From Bin80 sp026709335 (GTDB lineage Bacteria > Bacteroidota > Rhodothermia > Rhodothermales > Bin80): a stretch of 64,000 nt of DNA. The stretch lies in contig OZ241385.1 of assembly GCA_965200825.1 (NCBI GenBank), positions 2,418,001-2,482,000 on the forward strand. The letters run 5' to 3'. How positions within the stretch are numbered: the first letter of the stretch is position 1; the number at the start of each line of letters is the position of its first letter. The position numbers and the translations under genes were made by a program. Under the pieces are notes generated by a model. The model did not search any database. It was not told the origin of the DNA and was given only the letters and a program-made list of their open reading frames with translations. Below, in pieces: positions 1-8,929 of this stretch.

Positions 1-844
1 TCTCTTCGTGATTTTCAGGTATTTCCGGGTGTAAGCACCTATACTTGCATTACGCATATTTGTAAAGGTGAGATTTGTAGTGATGGAGTAATTCGTCAGT
101 GGAATGGAAAGTCGTTTTCCGTACAGGCCAGCCTTGTCAAATCCGAATTAGGTTGAACAGTTGGTGACAATTATTCTCAAACAGCAAAAAACAAAGTTTG
201 CCAAACTCGCTGACATTGCAGATATACGTATTGGAATTCAAGCTCTGGCGGGCAAGGTGTTTATTCTTGAAGTAGTTAATTGGGAGGGTGAATTTGTAAT
301 TGTAAAAAGCGGTGAGAGGCATTTTTCCATTGAAAAAAGCAGTCAAGTGAATCCTAAAATCATCTACTTTGAAGGAGGGAAAAGACAAGGTGAATCGGGT
401 TATATTTTACCCCTACGTTGATGGAAAACTGGTAGATGAGAATGAGTTTTCCGTCGATTTCCTCGTGCATATCATTGATTTCTTGAAACCAAACCCCAAT
501 TACTCGCTCGTGACAAAGGTGCATTCCTCGAATCAAAATGGTATGGATTTGAACGTGAAGTTGGAATACAAAGTGCGCTTGGGCGCAAAATTCTGACACC
601 TGCAATGAATTCCAGGCCAAACTTCCAAATGTGCAATGACCCTGACATCGTGTTTTATTCAGGCTATTCCGTTAAGCCTCGTAACGGGGTAAAGTTGGCC
701 ACTTTGCAAAAGGCATTGAACAGTCTGGAGATGGACCATCACATAAGGGCATTTGCATAGCCACTCTGAAATGGCTGGCACAGCTATGCCAAACGCCATA
801 TTGCGAACTTCCCGATAGACGCAGAGCTCGTCAACTCATAATAA
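1..844 (+). pseudogene. Decayed type IIG restriction-methylase C-terminal part (Eco57I/TaqI-like)
   Basis: Pieces of one protein are spread over three frames and the 5' part lies outside the window. Frame 1 (1-156) carries FPGVSTYTCITHICKG, like the strand after the methylase core. Frame 2 (about 161-421) has IADIRIGIQALAGKVFIL, the start of a TaqI-like specificity domain. Frame 3 (about 365-490) has VIFYPYVDGKLVDE. Frame 2 resumes at about 491-844 with KWYGFEREVG, GRKILTPAMNSRPNF and HSYAKRHIANFPI, ending in two stops (839-844). In-frame stops also lie at 758-760 and 767-769. The order and spacing match the C-terminal target-recognition half of Eco57I-type enzymes, which methylate and cut DNA in one polypeptide. 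At least three frameshifts and two internal stops make it inactive as read. Its 3' end faces the MoxR-like ATPase gene convergently. Some shifts could be sequencing errors, but not all are likely to be. Confidence 0.8.
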
Positions 845-1057
845 CACGAGTTGGATACGATTGTACTTACTCATATCTATTCTCTTGGGAATTATATCCA
901 TGAGTAACAAGCTCATGAATCCATTTGACGGGTTCATGGAGTTCCCAACGGAAACGCTCCTCGCCGTCCATTCACACACCGGATATGTGGTGCAGACATC
1001 GCCAATCCCGGACGTAACACTAAAGAGATACAACAATTTCCTGACTTATCAAAATTG

Positions 1058-2569
1058 TTACTTATCGATATAATTTCCATTCTCTTCCTCATCAGGATTC
1101 AGCGAGCCTAGTACGCTTCCCATGATATCGGAGTAAGTCAGATCTTCTTTGCCGATCATGGATGCCTGACAGAGTCCCTCGAGCACCAATTCTTTAAGCG
1201 TCCAGTTTTCTTTTTTGATGACCGGCGATTTTTTGCCTACGGGGAATTGGCGGTTTATTAATTGATCCAGTCCCTTAACTGCCTTCAAATGCTTCTTGAG
1301 TTCTGAATCGGGCAGTTCAGGATCAAGTGTCAATGTATTGCCTTTGGCAAACCAATCCATGATATCACTGTATGTTTCCCGTTCTTTTCCTTTGAGGCTG
1401 GGATCTGGGAAATATTTGGCAAAAACCTTTTTGATAGCTTTTCCAATAAGGAGGCGTGCCACCTTTTGGGGGCCTTCCTGCTCTCCTTCATAGACCAGTT
1501 CAAGTTTGCCGGTGATTGCCGATTCAACATAATTTAAATCGCTGATTCTTACACATACCCGTGACAGGTTATGAAGGGCTGCTCTGCGTTCAGCATTTGC
1601 GATTAATGCTTCAAGTAATGAACGTGTCATTCGTGCAGAAACACCAGATTTTTGATCTACATATTCACTTGTCCGCGCTTCGAAAGCAACAACTTCAGTA
1701 ATCTGACGAATGAAATGTGGAATGGTCACATGAACTCCACCGCGCTTCTGCCATGCCTCCTGATTTGTGATTGCCATTGCGGTACTGACCTCTTTAGGGT
1801 AGTGGGTCAACACCTGGCAATCAATTCGATCTTTCAGCGGAGTGATAATATTTCCTCTGTTGGTATAGTCTTCAGGGTTTGCGCTGAATACCATCATTAA
1901 ATCTAATGGGAAGCGCACATTGAAACCTCGAATTTGAATATCCTGCTCTTCCATAATGTTGAGAAGTCCAACCTGGATCCGTGCCTGTAGATCTGGAAGT
2001 TCATTGATTGCAAAAACTCCACGGTTTGTGCGTGGAATAATTCCAAAATGAATCACTTCTTCATCTGCATAGGTGAGACGGTTATGGGCGGCCTTGATAG
2101 GATCAATGTCTCCAATCAGGTCAGCAATGGAAGTGTCTGGAGTTGCAAGTTTTTCGGCATAGCGCTCACTTCGATGGAGCCAGGAAACAGGAGTTTCGTT
2201 TCCGTTTTTACTGATGAGATCCCGTGCATATTTTGATAGGGGTGCAAAAGGGTTATCATTGAGTTCACTGCCAGCGACCACAGGAATATATTCATCAAGG
2301 AGTCGGGGAATCAGTCGAAGGATCCGGCTCTTTGCCTGTCCTCGCAATCCGAGTAGAAGAATATCATGGCGACCAAGAATTGCATTTTGAAGCTGCGGAA
2401 TAACACTTTGGTCGTAGCCAAGAATCCCGGGAAATACTTCATGCCTATTTCGAAGTCGTTTCAGGAGATTGCGTCGTAGTTCATCCTTCACGGATTCCTG
2501 TTTATAGGGAGAGGCACGCAGGTCTCCAAGCGTCTGGATATGTTCGCGTTTGACGTTCACGATGCTCAT
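1058..2569 (-). CDS. MoxR/magnesium-chelatase-I-like AAA+ ATPase
   Basis: A 503-residue AAA+ protein of the magnesium chelatase subunit I / MoxR clade. A Walker A variant GLRGQAKS lies near residue 74. The Walker B position reads GVFAINELPDL, with Asn where Asp is usual before Glu, and a sensor-like VFSANPEDYTNRG follows. The C-terminal third is helical and has a lid-like segment rich in charged residues. MoxR-type ATPases usually act with a von Willebrand A partner in protein remodelling or metal insertion; no such partner lies beside it here. Its start overlaps the stop of the upstream lipoprotein gene by 4 bp (ATGA), so it is the last gene of the three-gene protease-lipoprotein-ATPase operon. 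Downstream lies the decayed restriction gene. The family assignment is firm; the cellular role is unknown. Confidence 0.85.
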   Translation of the reverse strand: MSIVNVKREHIQTLGDLRASPYKQESVKDELRRNLLKRLRNRHEVFPGILGYDQSVIPQLQNAILGRHDILLLGLRGQAKSRILRLIPRLLDEYIPVVAGSELNDNPFAPLSKYARDLISKNGNETPVSWLHRSERYAEKLATPDTSIADLIGDIDPIKAAHNRLTYADEEVIHFGIIPRTNRGVFAINELPDLQARIQVGLLNIMEEQDIQIRGFNVRFPLDLMMVFSANPEDYTNRGNIITPLKDRIDCQVLTHYPKEVSTAMAITNQEAWQKRGGVHVTIPHFIRQITEVVAFEARTSEYVDQKSGVSARMTRSLLEALIANAERRAALHNLSRVCVRISDLNYVESAITGKLELVYEGEQEGPQKVARLLIGKAIKKVFAKYFPDPSLKGKERETYSDIMDWFAKGNTLTLDPELPDSELKKHLKAVKGLDQLINRQFPVGKKSPVIKKENWTLKELVLEGLCQASMIGKEDLTYSDIMGSVLGSLNPDEEENGNYIDK

Positions 2570-3606
2570 GTTTTATTGAATGGTATCCACTTATACACCA
2601 GGATTGAAGGTTCTGGCGCCCAAAGTGCGATAGACAGTTGATAGGCTCCATCCGAATTGAGTCGTGCGGCAAGATCAATTGGATAAAAGTTTTTGAGGTA
2701 ACTAGGATCTGGCTCCACGAGTATGTGCTGAAGCATGCCGGAAAAATCATAGACATCTATGCGGAGCCAGCCAGCACGCTGATTCAGGACGAACCAGAAT
2801 TGCCCCGCCGCTGCTGCTGAGCTGGTGATCAGGGGAGCTCCGCGGCCTTGCCCTTGCTCAAAGGCGTAGGTGCGACGTAGCATTGGGGAATCAAATCCCC
2901 ACCAGCGTAGCGTATCTGGCCCTTCAGATAAATCTTCCGACCAGGTCAGGGCCCATGGGTAAAATCCACTCAGACTCACCAGCCGATTATTGAAATGGCG
3001 CAGGAGTCCGGCATGCTTCCAAGAGGAGCCATGTAGTACGGATTCACGAATAGGAATCCCTGTTTGATCAAATGCCCACAGGAAGTGGGTAGTGTCGCGC
3101 GAAACGGCCTTTAGATAGAACCTGGATTCACTTGCCAGTGCATATTGCAATGAATTTTCCGGCGCTTCTGGAACATCTATGGAGGCGACATTTTGCATAT
3201 CAACCACGAAGTGAAATTGTTGAGCCTCAGGATCAAAGACGATCAATGAATCAGAGCGCCATCCAGCAAGGTATGGGTAATTTGTGTTGGGCAATGTAAA
3301 GGAAGCTTCAGTTTTGCCATCCAGATTAAAGATAAAGATGTATCCGCTTTTGGTATCACTCGCATAGATTCGGTCATTCTGCCCAAATAATATGGTGCGG
3401 GGATTTTGGAGATGAGATTCGTGAAAGATCAGAGGGAGCCCCAGAGTATCGGGCAGAATATCTGCCGCAATTGCTCGGGACAGGGAATCTGCGGGTGAGA
3501 TCGCTTGCGGTTCAATGCGTCGGCATGATGAGGGGAAACATCCTGCTATTAATACGCAGAAAACAAGAATCAGGAAACTGGAACGGATGTGAAATAAGTG
3601 CGTCAA
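2566..3606 (-). CDS. Putative 6-bladed beta-propeller lipoprotein
   Basis: A 346-residue protein with a lipoprotein signal (hydrophobic segment then VLIAGC, Cys about residue 23). The body has repeated strand-rich blocks such as RTILFGQNDRIYASD and GYIFIFNLDGK that look like NHL or 6-bladed propeller blades, as common in Bacteroidota-type envelope proteins. No catalytic motif is visible, so it probably acts as an anchored binding or scaffold protein in the periplasm or outer membrane. It is coupled by ATGA overlaps both to the upstream HtrA-like protease gene and to the downstream AAA+ ATPase gene. This suggests a shared envelope quality-control job, which is inference only. Confidence 0.6.
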   Translation of the reverse strand: MTHLFHIRSSFLILVFCVLIAGCFPSSCRRIEPQAISPADSLSRAIAADILPDTLGLPLIFHESHLQNPRTILFGQNDRIYASDTKSGYIFIFNLDGKTEASFTLPNTNYPYLAGWRSDSLIVFDPEAQQFHFVVDMQNVASIDVPEAPENSLQYALASESRFYLKAVSRDTTHFLWAFDQTGIPIRESVLHGSSWKHAGLLRHFNNRLVSLSGFYPWALTWSEDLSEGPDTLRWWGFDSPMLRRTYAFEQGQGRGAPLITSSAAAAGQFWFVLNQRAGWLRIDVYDFSGMLQHILVEPDPSYLKNFYPIDLAARLNSDGAYQLSIALWAPEPSILVYKWIPFNKT

Positions 3607-4757
3607 TCTTCCAGACGTCCAATTTGCAAGCTTAGCTGTACTTTCCGATTGTTACGCAGAACATTATATGTTACCACATCTCCGGGCCTGAAGTCATAAA
3701 TACGGGCCACATAATCGTCTTGGTTGAGAATTGGCTCATTCTCAAGTGCTATGATAAGGTCATACGGCAGGAGTCCGGCTTCTTCGGCAGGAGAGCCTGA
3801 ATCTACATCGGCAATCAGAATTCCTCGGGTGTCTGTCAGTTCCAGAGCTTCAGCAATTCGTTCAGAGACGGTGACGAAGCTTATGCCTGTATAATAGGAG
3901 CGATCTACCTTTCCTGTATCACGCAATTCATTGATGATTCGTTGCGCTCTTGCAGCCGGGACGGCAAAGCCCAAACCAACCGACCCACCGCTTTCGCTGT
4001 AGATTGCTGAATTCACCCCAATCACTTCGCCGAGAGCATTAATTAGAGGGCCTCCGGAGTTGCCCCGATTGATAGCAGCATCTGTTTGGATCATGTCATG
4101 ATAGATCCTCCCGTCCTGACTTCCCAAGTCTCTTTCAGCTGCGCTGACGACTCCTACCGTAACACTGGGGGCTGCCGCTTCAAAGAGTCCGAAAGGATTC
4201 CCAAGCGCAATTGCCCATTCTCCCACAATAGGTTCAGGAGTACTTGAAAAGCGAAGATATTCCAGTGGGGATTCGGGGGAGATCTTCAGGAGTGCCAAAT
4301 CTGTCGCCTTGTCGGCTCCGATCAATTCTGCATCCAGTGTCTGTCCATCAGTGAGAGATATGGTGATTTTCGTGGCATTGCCGGCCACATGGTGATTGGT
4401 TACGATATAGCCATCGGGGGAGATCAAAAACCCACTTCCCAGGTTCTGTACACGGCGCTCTATAATTCTTGACTGTCGTTCGGAAAAAAATTGCCCAAAG
4501 AAAGGATCCCGCAAAAAATCTGCAAAAGGGTCACGATAAACCACTTGCTGCAACTCGATGACATTGACACTCACAATAGCAGGGGTAGCTGCTTCAACCG
4601 CTCGCGTGATTGCTGTCTCTCGGCTTAAGGTCACCGAATCATTGATCGATACAGTTTGGGTTGACGCGGGCAACTGTTGCTGAGATTGCGCATTGTGCCG
4701 GCATCCAATCAGGATGACTGATAGAAAAAGTTGTATCAACACAAGAAGACGTTCCAT
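3603..4757 (-). CDS. HtrA/DegP-type serine protease with PDZ domain
   Basis: A 384-residue trypsin-like protease. The N-terminus is a lipoprotein-type signal (LSVILIGC), so the enzyme is likely anchored in the envelope. The catalytic triad is visible: His in VTNHHVAGNA, Asp in ATDLALLKI and Ser in NRGNSGGPLI. A single PDZ domain follows (about residues 275-380, with DVDSGSPAEEAGLLPYDLI), so the layout is DegS-like rather than the two-PDZ DegP form. The enzyme would degrade or sense misfolded envelope proteins. It is the first gene of the operon with the propeller lipoprotein and the MoxR-like ATPase. The start gives a complete signal peptide. Confidence 0.9.
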   Translation of the reverse strand: MERLLVLIQLFLSVILIGCRHNAQSQQQLPASTQTVSINDSVTLSRETAITRAVEAATPAIVSVNVIELQQVVYRDPFADFLRDPFFGQFFSERQSRIIERRVQNLGSGFLISPDGYIVTNHHVAGNATKITISLTDGQTLDAELIGADKATDLALLKISPESPLEYLRFSSTPEPIVGEWAIALGNPFGLFEAAAPSVTVGVVSAAERDLGSQDGRIYHDMIQTDAAINRGNSGGPLINALGEVIGVNSAIYSESGGSVGLGFAVPAARAQRIINELRDTGKVDRSYYTGISFVTVSERIAEALELTDTRGILIADVDSGSPAEEAGLLPYDLIIALENEPILNQDDYVARIYDFRPGDVVTYNVLRNNRKVQLSLQIGRLED

Positions 4758-5224
4758 AAGACCGTAGCGAGTAAATTCTTTACGAGTACTGTGGGAAGTA
4801 ATCCTTATACATTGTTACCGCCTTTAAGGTACATACAAACAAAAATTGATCTTCCCTCAGGCAGGTAATTCCCCAGCTTTGTACGTTGCATACAGAATTA
4901 GTATGGTGGTGAAAAGTTTGATCTCATTTTACAGGAGTTCCTTTGATGTGGGCATGGGATTCACCTCCGGGGTGAAATTGTTTTTGTGTTTTGTGAAGGC
5001 CTCTTGCGAGTCAGATCAAAAAGATATGATTCTGCATGACCCTAACCCAACAAAAGGGGCAAAATCCGTTCGGCGAAATTCGAAGAAAAAGGTTCCATAC
5101 GAGTTGTGGTGGTTAATATTTAGGGTTGATCACATTACAGCACGATTTGACTCCTAGGAGGAGTATAACCCGTGAGTATTGTCTCTGAAACGATACAGAT
5201 GACATTTGAATAAGCTGAAATTCC
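4758..5224. other. Intergenic stretch without a convincing gene
   Basis: About 470 bp upstream of the protease operon and downstream of the DUF4249 gene. It should hold the protease operon promoter. A plus-strand open frame of 103 codons (4846-5157) is present, but I recognise no family and its codon pattern looks random. A purine-rich CTAGGAGGAG near 5154-5163 resembles a ribosome-binding site but no good reading frame follows. Confidence 0.4.
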
Positions 5225-6172
5225 CTATTCGGGGAAGGATAGAATAAGATTCGTATTTGTGTATCCTGCAAAAACACCTAAACCCTCGCTCACATTGGAG
5301 TACACGGGAAATGGTTCTTCGGTCAATGGATCATAAGAGACATTGCGTTCTAATGACTGAAGATATTTGTAGTAATCTTCACTGAGTGACGAGAGAATTA
5401 GACGAAGTTCTTTTCTTCCATTCTCGTCTGACAATTTGGGTGTAACCCCACTCCAAGAGTAATCTTTCCCATCAAAGCGCCTGTCAGTCACAACAAATTC
5501 TTCACAAAATATATTTGTGGCTATTCCATCAATTGGATCACCAAAATCTTCATCGAAGGAATAGCCACAGGACCATCCAGGAGTTGATTTATCAAAATTG
5601 ATAAGAGTGTAGACACTGTCAGAATCTGTTGCACCGATACTCCTGTCTCGTATAAGACGATAAACCCCTATTCTGTAGAAGTTCATACCAGGCGTGTCAG
5701 AAAAACGTACTTTGAGTTGGTATCTGGAAGATGCATCATGAGCAAATGTATCAGTTTCGGGCGATAGAGGCAGAGTTTCAATTGAGTAATCGAATATCGC
5801 GCCTGGAGGGGGAGCCATGGAAGTAGCTTTTATACTATTGTAGCTTGGAAAATCTATACGCAGTGTGTACATGATTCCAGCTATCGGTAACTGACCTGCA
5901 CTGGATACATATCTTCCATCCTCCTGATAATTGAGAATATCCACCATGTTGGAGCCGTTCATCACCATCACAGATGCCTCTGAAATGTATTCACGTGTTG
6001 CATCTCGCTTTATGTTGACCCCTAGGCTTTTGTGCATGGTAACGGACCATGTGCTGTCTGGGGAGAAAAAACTCGTAACTACCGGCTCTGAATCGTATTC
6101 AGGGGGATTCACTTCAATGATGTTCTCGCAACCTATACAAAGTAAAATCAATAAAGACCACAAATACTTCAT
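5225..6172 (-). CDS. DUF4249-family lipoprotein (TonB-receptor partner)
   Basis: A 315-residue protein from the Met at 6172, chosen because it gives a compact lipoprotein signal (KYLWSLLILLCIGC); a Met seven codons upstream (6193) would overlap the receptor gene. The mature part starts with VNPPEYDSEPVVTSFFSPD, typical of DUF4249 proteins, and has the strand-rich immunoglobulin-like pattern of that family. In Bacteroidota, DUF4249 lipoproteins sit directly downstream of CarboxypepD_reg-type TonB receptors and are thought to be surface-exposed partners in import. That order is seen here, with about 10 bp between the genes. The substrate is unknown. Confidence 0.8.
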   Translation of the reverse strand: MKYLWSLLILLCIGCENIIEVNPPEYDSEPVVTSFFSPDSTWSVTMHKSLGVNIKRDATREYISEASVMVMNGSNMVDILNYQEDGRYVSSAGQLPIAGIMYTLRIDFPSYNSIKATSMAPPPGAIFDYSIETLPLSPETDTFAHDASSRYQLKVRFSDTPGMNFYRIGVYRLIRDRSIGATDSDSVYTLINFDKSTPGWSCGYSFDEDFGDPIDGIATNIFCEEFVVTDRRFDGKDYSWSGVTPKLSDENGRKELRLILSSLSEDYYKYLQSLERNVSYDPLTEEPFPVYSNVSEGLGVFAGYTNTNLILSFPE

Positions 6173-6182
6173 CAGTGAATTT

Positions 6183-8651
6183 TCAAAATTCAAGTCTGTA
6201 GTTCACAAAAGGGATAACCGGAAACGCACTGACTTGCTGAAATATCAGATAATTCAAATCATTTCCATTTTCATCACTTGCATTTTTTGTTTGCAAAAGA
6301 AAAGGGTTCCGTCTACTGTATGTATTGTAGGTTCCAAACGAGAGTATTCGATGAGCCCATCGTAGATCTCTTTTGATCTGCATGGATAGATCCAATCGGT
6401 GGTACGCTGGCATTCGAATCGAATTTCGATCACCAAATGCGGTTAATAAACGGGATTTGTCGGGTTCAAAAACATTAAATGATCCTCCAGGATCGTGCTG
6501 AAACCCGTAGAAATGGCCAACAGGTAACCAGACCGCCTGCCCCGTACCGTAGATCCAGACAGCAGATAACTTCATCAATGGACGTAATTGCCAACTGGCG
6601 GCGACCGAAACGTCATGCAACCGGTCAAATCGGAAAGGAAAATTTCGCCCACCGTTTAGGGTAGGAAAATTTCGTTGTGTTTTTGTCAAACTGTATCCAA
6701 TCCATCCGGTAATCCGGCCGATACTCTTCCGAACAAATAATTCCCCCCCATACGACCAGCCTTTTCCACGTTCAATTTGGTCCTGCCAGGAGTCTCCGGT
6801 TAAATTATTGATTTGTGCGCCTTCTGTATACTCAACCTGGGAATCCATCCATTTGTAAAATCCTTCAACTGTAACGTCGTAGGTCCTTTTAGGAGAATTC
6901 CATGCAAAGCCAAAAGCTACCTGTGTCGCACTTTGAGGTTGTGCTTGATCTGTTGCAGGAACCCACAAATCCAGAGGAAGGGACAGGCCGTTTGCAACGG
7001 GTAACAAATGTGAATTCTGCTTCAACAGGGTATACGATGTCTTGAAAGCCAGGCTCGTTGCGAGTTTCCATCTTACATTGAATCTGGGCTGGAGAGAATG
7101 ATAGGTTTGGCCTCTGACAAAAAAACTTGAAGCTCGTATGCCAGCATTGATTGATAAATCTGGAGAAAGTTGAACTTCATCTTCAATATACGCATGTACT
7201 TCCAGTACTCTGATCTGATGATCCGGATGATAGACTGTATCTATGGGAGCAATGTCTATTCCGAATTCTCGCTCCGAAAGCGTTCCAGTATTGTATGCAT
7301 GGGTGGTTCCTCCCAAGCCGAATCGTATGTGATGATTGGAGTTCAATGCCCAGTCAAACTCCATCCGACCGATGATATCGGTAATTCCCGAAATGTAGCT
7401 GTTACGATAAAAAAACTGCACATCTGAGCGATCATCAAACGGACCGCTCTCTTGCTGGCTTCGTGTTCCCGCCCGATAGCGAGTATATCCCAGTAGCGTA
7501 TTGGAAAAAAATTTAGATCCCCATACTCGATTCCAACGTGCAGTCACTGTCAGATTACGCCATCCAAATTCACTGCGATCTTGGGTCCACAAGGGCGCTA
7601 GATTTGAACGCTCTCTCGCATACGCACGGTCACGACCTGTGTAAAAACTCAAATAGACACGATCTTTTCTGGACGTGATATAGTTGATTTTTGCACTGGC
7701 ATCATAAAAATAGTATCCGGCTTTTTCGTCTTCGTCAAGGAAAGGATACACCAATAAATCAAGATAGGTCCGCCTTGCAGCAACAATAAATGAGGCTCTA
7801 TTCTTTACGACCGGGCCTTGGAATGTAAAGCTGGAACCGATAATTCCTATAGATGCCGTCCCTTCAAACTCCTTCAAATTCCCCTCTTCCATGGCCAAAT
7901 CAATCACAGAGGATAGGCGCCCTCCATAACGGGCTGGAATTCCTCCCTTGATCAGTGTCACATCTTTAATCGCATCACTATTGAATACACTGAGAAAACC
8001 ATACAGGTGACTAGGATTGTACACCGTGACTCCGTCTAGCAAGATTAAATTCTGATCAGAGCTGCCCCCGCGAACATACAGTCCTGTGGTTCCTTCCCTA
8101 CCGGATTGAACTCCGGGAAGTAACTGAAGCATCTTGAAGACGTCTGTTTCTCCCGCTAAAACAGGGAGTGCCCGGATGGTTGCAACCGGCAATTTGATTT
8201 GGCTCATTTGAATGGCTTCCACAGAGGATTCCCCGACTGCAACAACTTCCATCTCACCAAGTCTGGTGGTCTCGGGCCGTAATTCAATGTTTAACTGAAG
8301 ATCTTCGGTCGATTCCTGTTTCAGTGTACGGGGGAGATAGCCAATATGGGAGATGATGAGACGTACGGAATCTGCTGCAACGGAGAGGCTAAAAAATCCA
8401 TATCGATTGGTTGTTGTACCAACACCCATTTCGGGTACATAAACGGTTGCTCCAACTAAACTCTCATAGCTCTCAGCGTCAACCACAAATCCGCTGATTA
8501 CAGATCTGTTTTGCTTGTTACTTTGTTCCAGTTGCTGGCTCGTGAAAGTCCCATTCGTTAAGAGGTCAGCCAGTAAATGATTTGCATTGGTTTTATGGAA
8601 ACAGCAAACTAGAAGGACACCATAGATCACGACTGAAGAACTTCTAGACAT
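6183..8651 (-). CDS. TonB-dependent outer-membrane receptor with carboxypeptidase-like N-terminal domain
   Basis: About 822 residues from the ATG at 8651; a GTG five codons earlier is the alternative start. A signal peptide is followed by a CarboxypepD_reg-like domain (about residues 45-130, ISGFVVDAESYESLVGATVY). A plug domain follows (about 145-260, with LPVLAGETDVFKMLQLLPGV and GLYVRGGSSDQNLILLDG), then a long beta-barrel ending in an aromatic residue (FVNYRLEF), as outer-membrane barrels do. It would import a bulky ligand using TonB energy. No SusD-type gene is nearby; the partner is the DUF4249 lipoprotein downstream. Confidence 0.92.
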   Translation of the reverse strand: MSRSSSVVIYGVLLVCCFHKTNANHLLADLLTNGTFTSQQLEQSNKQNRSVISGFVVDAESYESLVGATVYVPEMGVGTTTNRYGFFSLSVAADSVRLIISHIGYLPRTLKQESTEDLQLNIELRPETTRLGEMEVVAVGESSVEAIQMSQIKLPVATIRALPVLAGETDVFKMLQLLPGVQSGREGTTGLYVRGGSSDQNLILLDGVTVYNPSHLYGFLSVFNSDAIKDVTLIKGGIPARYGGRLSSVIDLAMEEGNLKEFEGTASIGIIGSSFTFQGPVVKNRASFIVAARRTYLDLLVYPFLDEDEKAGYYFYDASAKINYITSRKDRVYLSFYTGRDRAYARERSNLAPLWTQDRSEFGWRNLTVTARWNRVWGSKFFSNTLLGYTRYRAGTRSQQESGPFDDRSDVQFFYRNSYISGITDIIGRMEFDWALNSNHHIRFGLGGTTHAYNTGTLSEREFGIDIAPIDTVYHPDHQIRVLEVHAYIEDEVQLSPDLSINAGIRASSFFVRGQTYHSLQPRFNVRWKLATSLAFKTSYTLLKQNSHLLPVANGLSLPLDLWVPATDQAQPQSATQVAFGFAWNSPKRTYDVTVEGFYKWMDSQVEYTEGAQINNLTGDSWQDQIERGKGWSYGGELFVRKSIGRITGWIGYSLTKTQRNFPTLNGGRNFPFRFDRLHDVSVAASWQLRPLMKLSAVWIYGTGQAVWLPVGHFYGFQHDPGGSFNVFEPDKSRLLTAFGDRNSIRMPAYHRLDLSMQIKRDLRWAHRILSFGTYNTYSRRNPFLLQTKNASDENGNDLNYLIFQQVSAFPVIPFVNYRLEF

Positions 8652-8704
8652 AGACACTATAATCACTTCATCTCACACATACGCCTGATTTATATTCAAC
8701 CTCC

Positions 8705-8795
8705 TGCAAAACCTCTGAGATTGAGTACAAACATTGCTATGAGAGTATCTGTGGGGATCTTTTCTGTTTTAAAACAGAGATTTTGGAAGAACCTC
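8705..8795 (+). repeat. 91-bp dispersed repeat, copy A
   Basis: Starts TGCAAAACCTC and ends GAAGAACCTC. Aligned by eye without gaps to 40780-40870 it shares about 74 of 91 bases. It lies between the TonB receptor promoter region and the ISL3 element. It encodes nothing visible. A 14-bp match (TTGCAAAACCTCTG) also occurs near 52046. Confidence 0.8.
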
Positions 8796-8921
8796 CTCAG
8801 TGAGATACTTTCTTTCAAATTTCTACAAGAACAATCCTCGCCATGATTCATAGGTTTCTGTAGATATCACCAATTATTTATCAATTACAGTTGCTCCCAA
8901 GAAGCCGTAACTCTCCGTAAA

Positions 8922-8929
8922 ACAGGATC
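8922..8929. repeat. Left target-site duplication of the ISL3 element
   Basis: ACAGGATC directly abuts the left inverted repeat and recurs exactly at 10218-10225. Eight base pairs is the usual duplication length for the ISL3 family. Confidence 0.9.

Noticed and set aside
4846..5157. 103-codon plus-strand frame between the DUF4249 and protease genes
   Set aside because: No family resemblance, no convincing ribosome site and codon use looks random.
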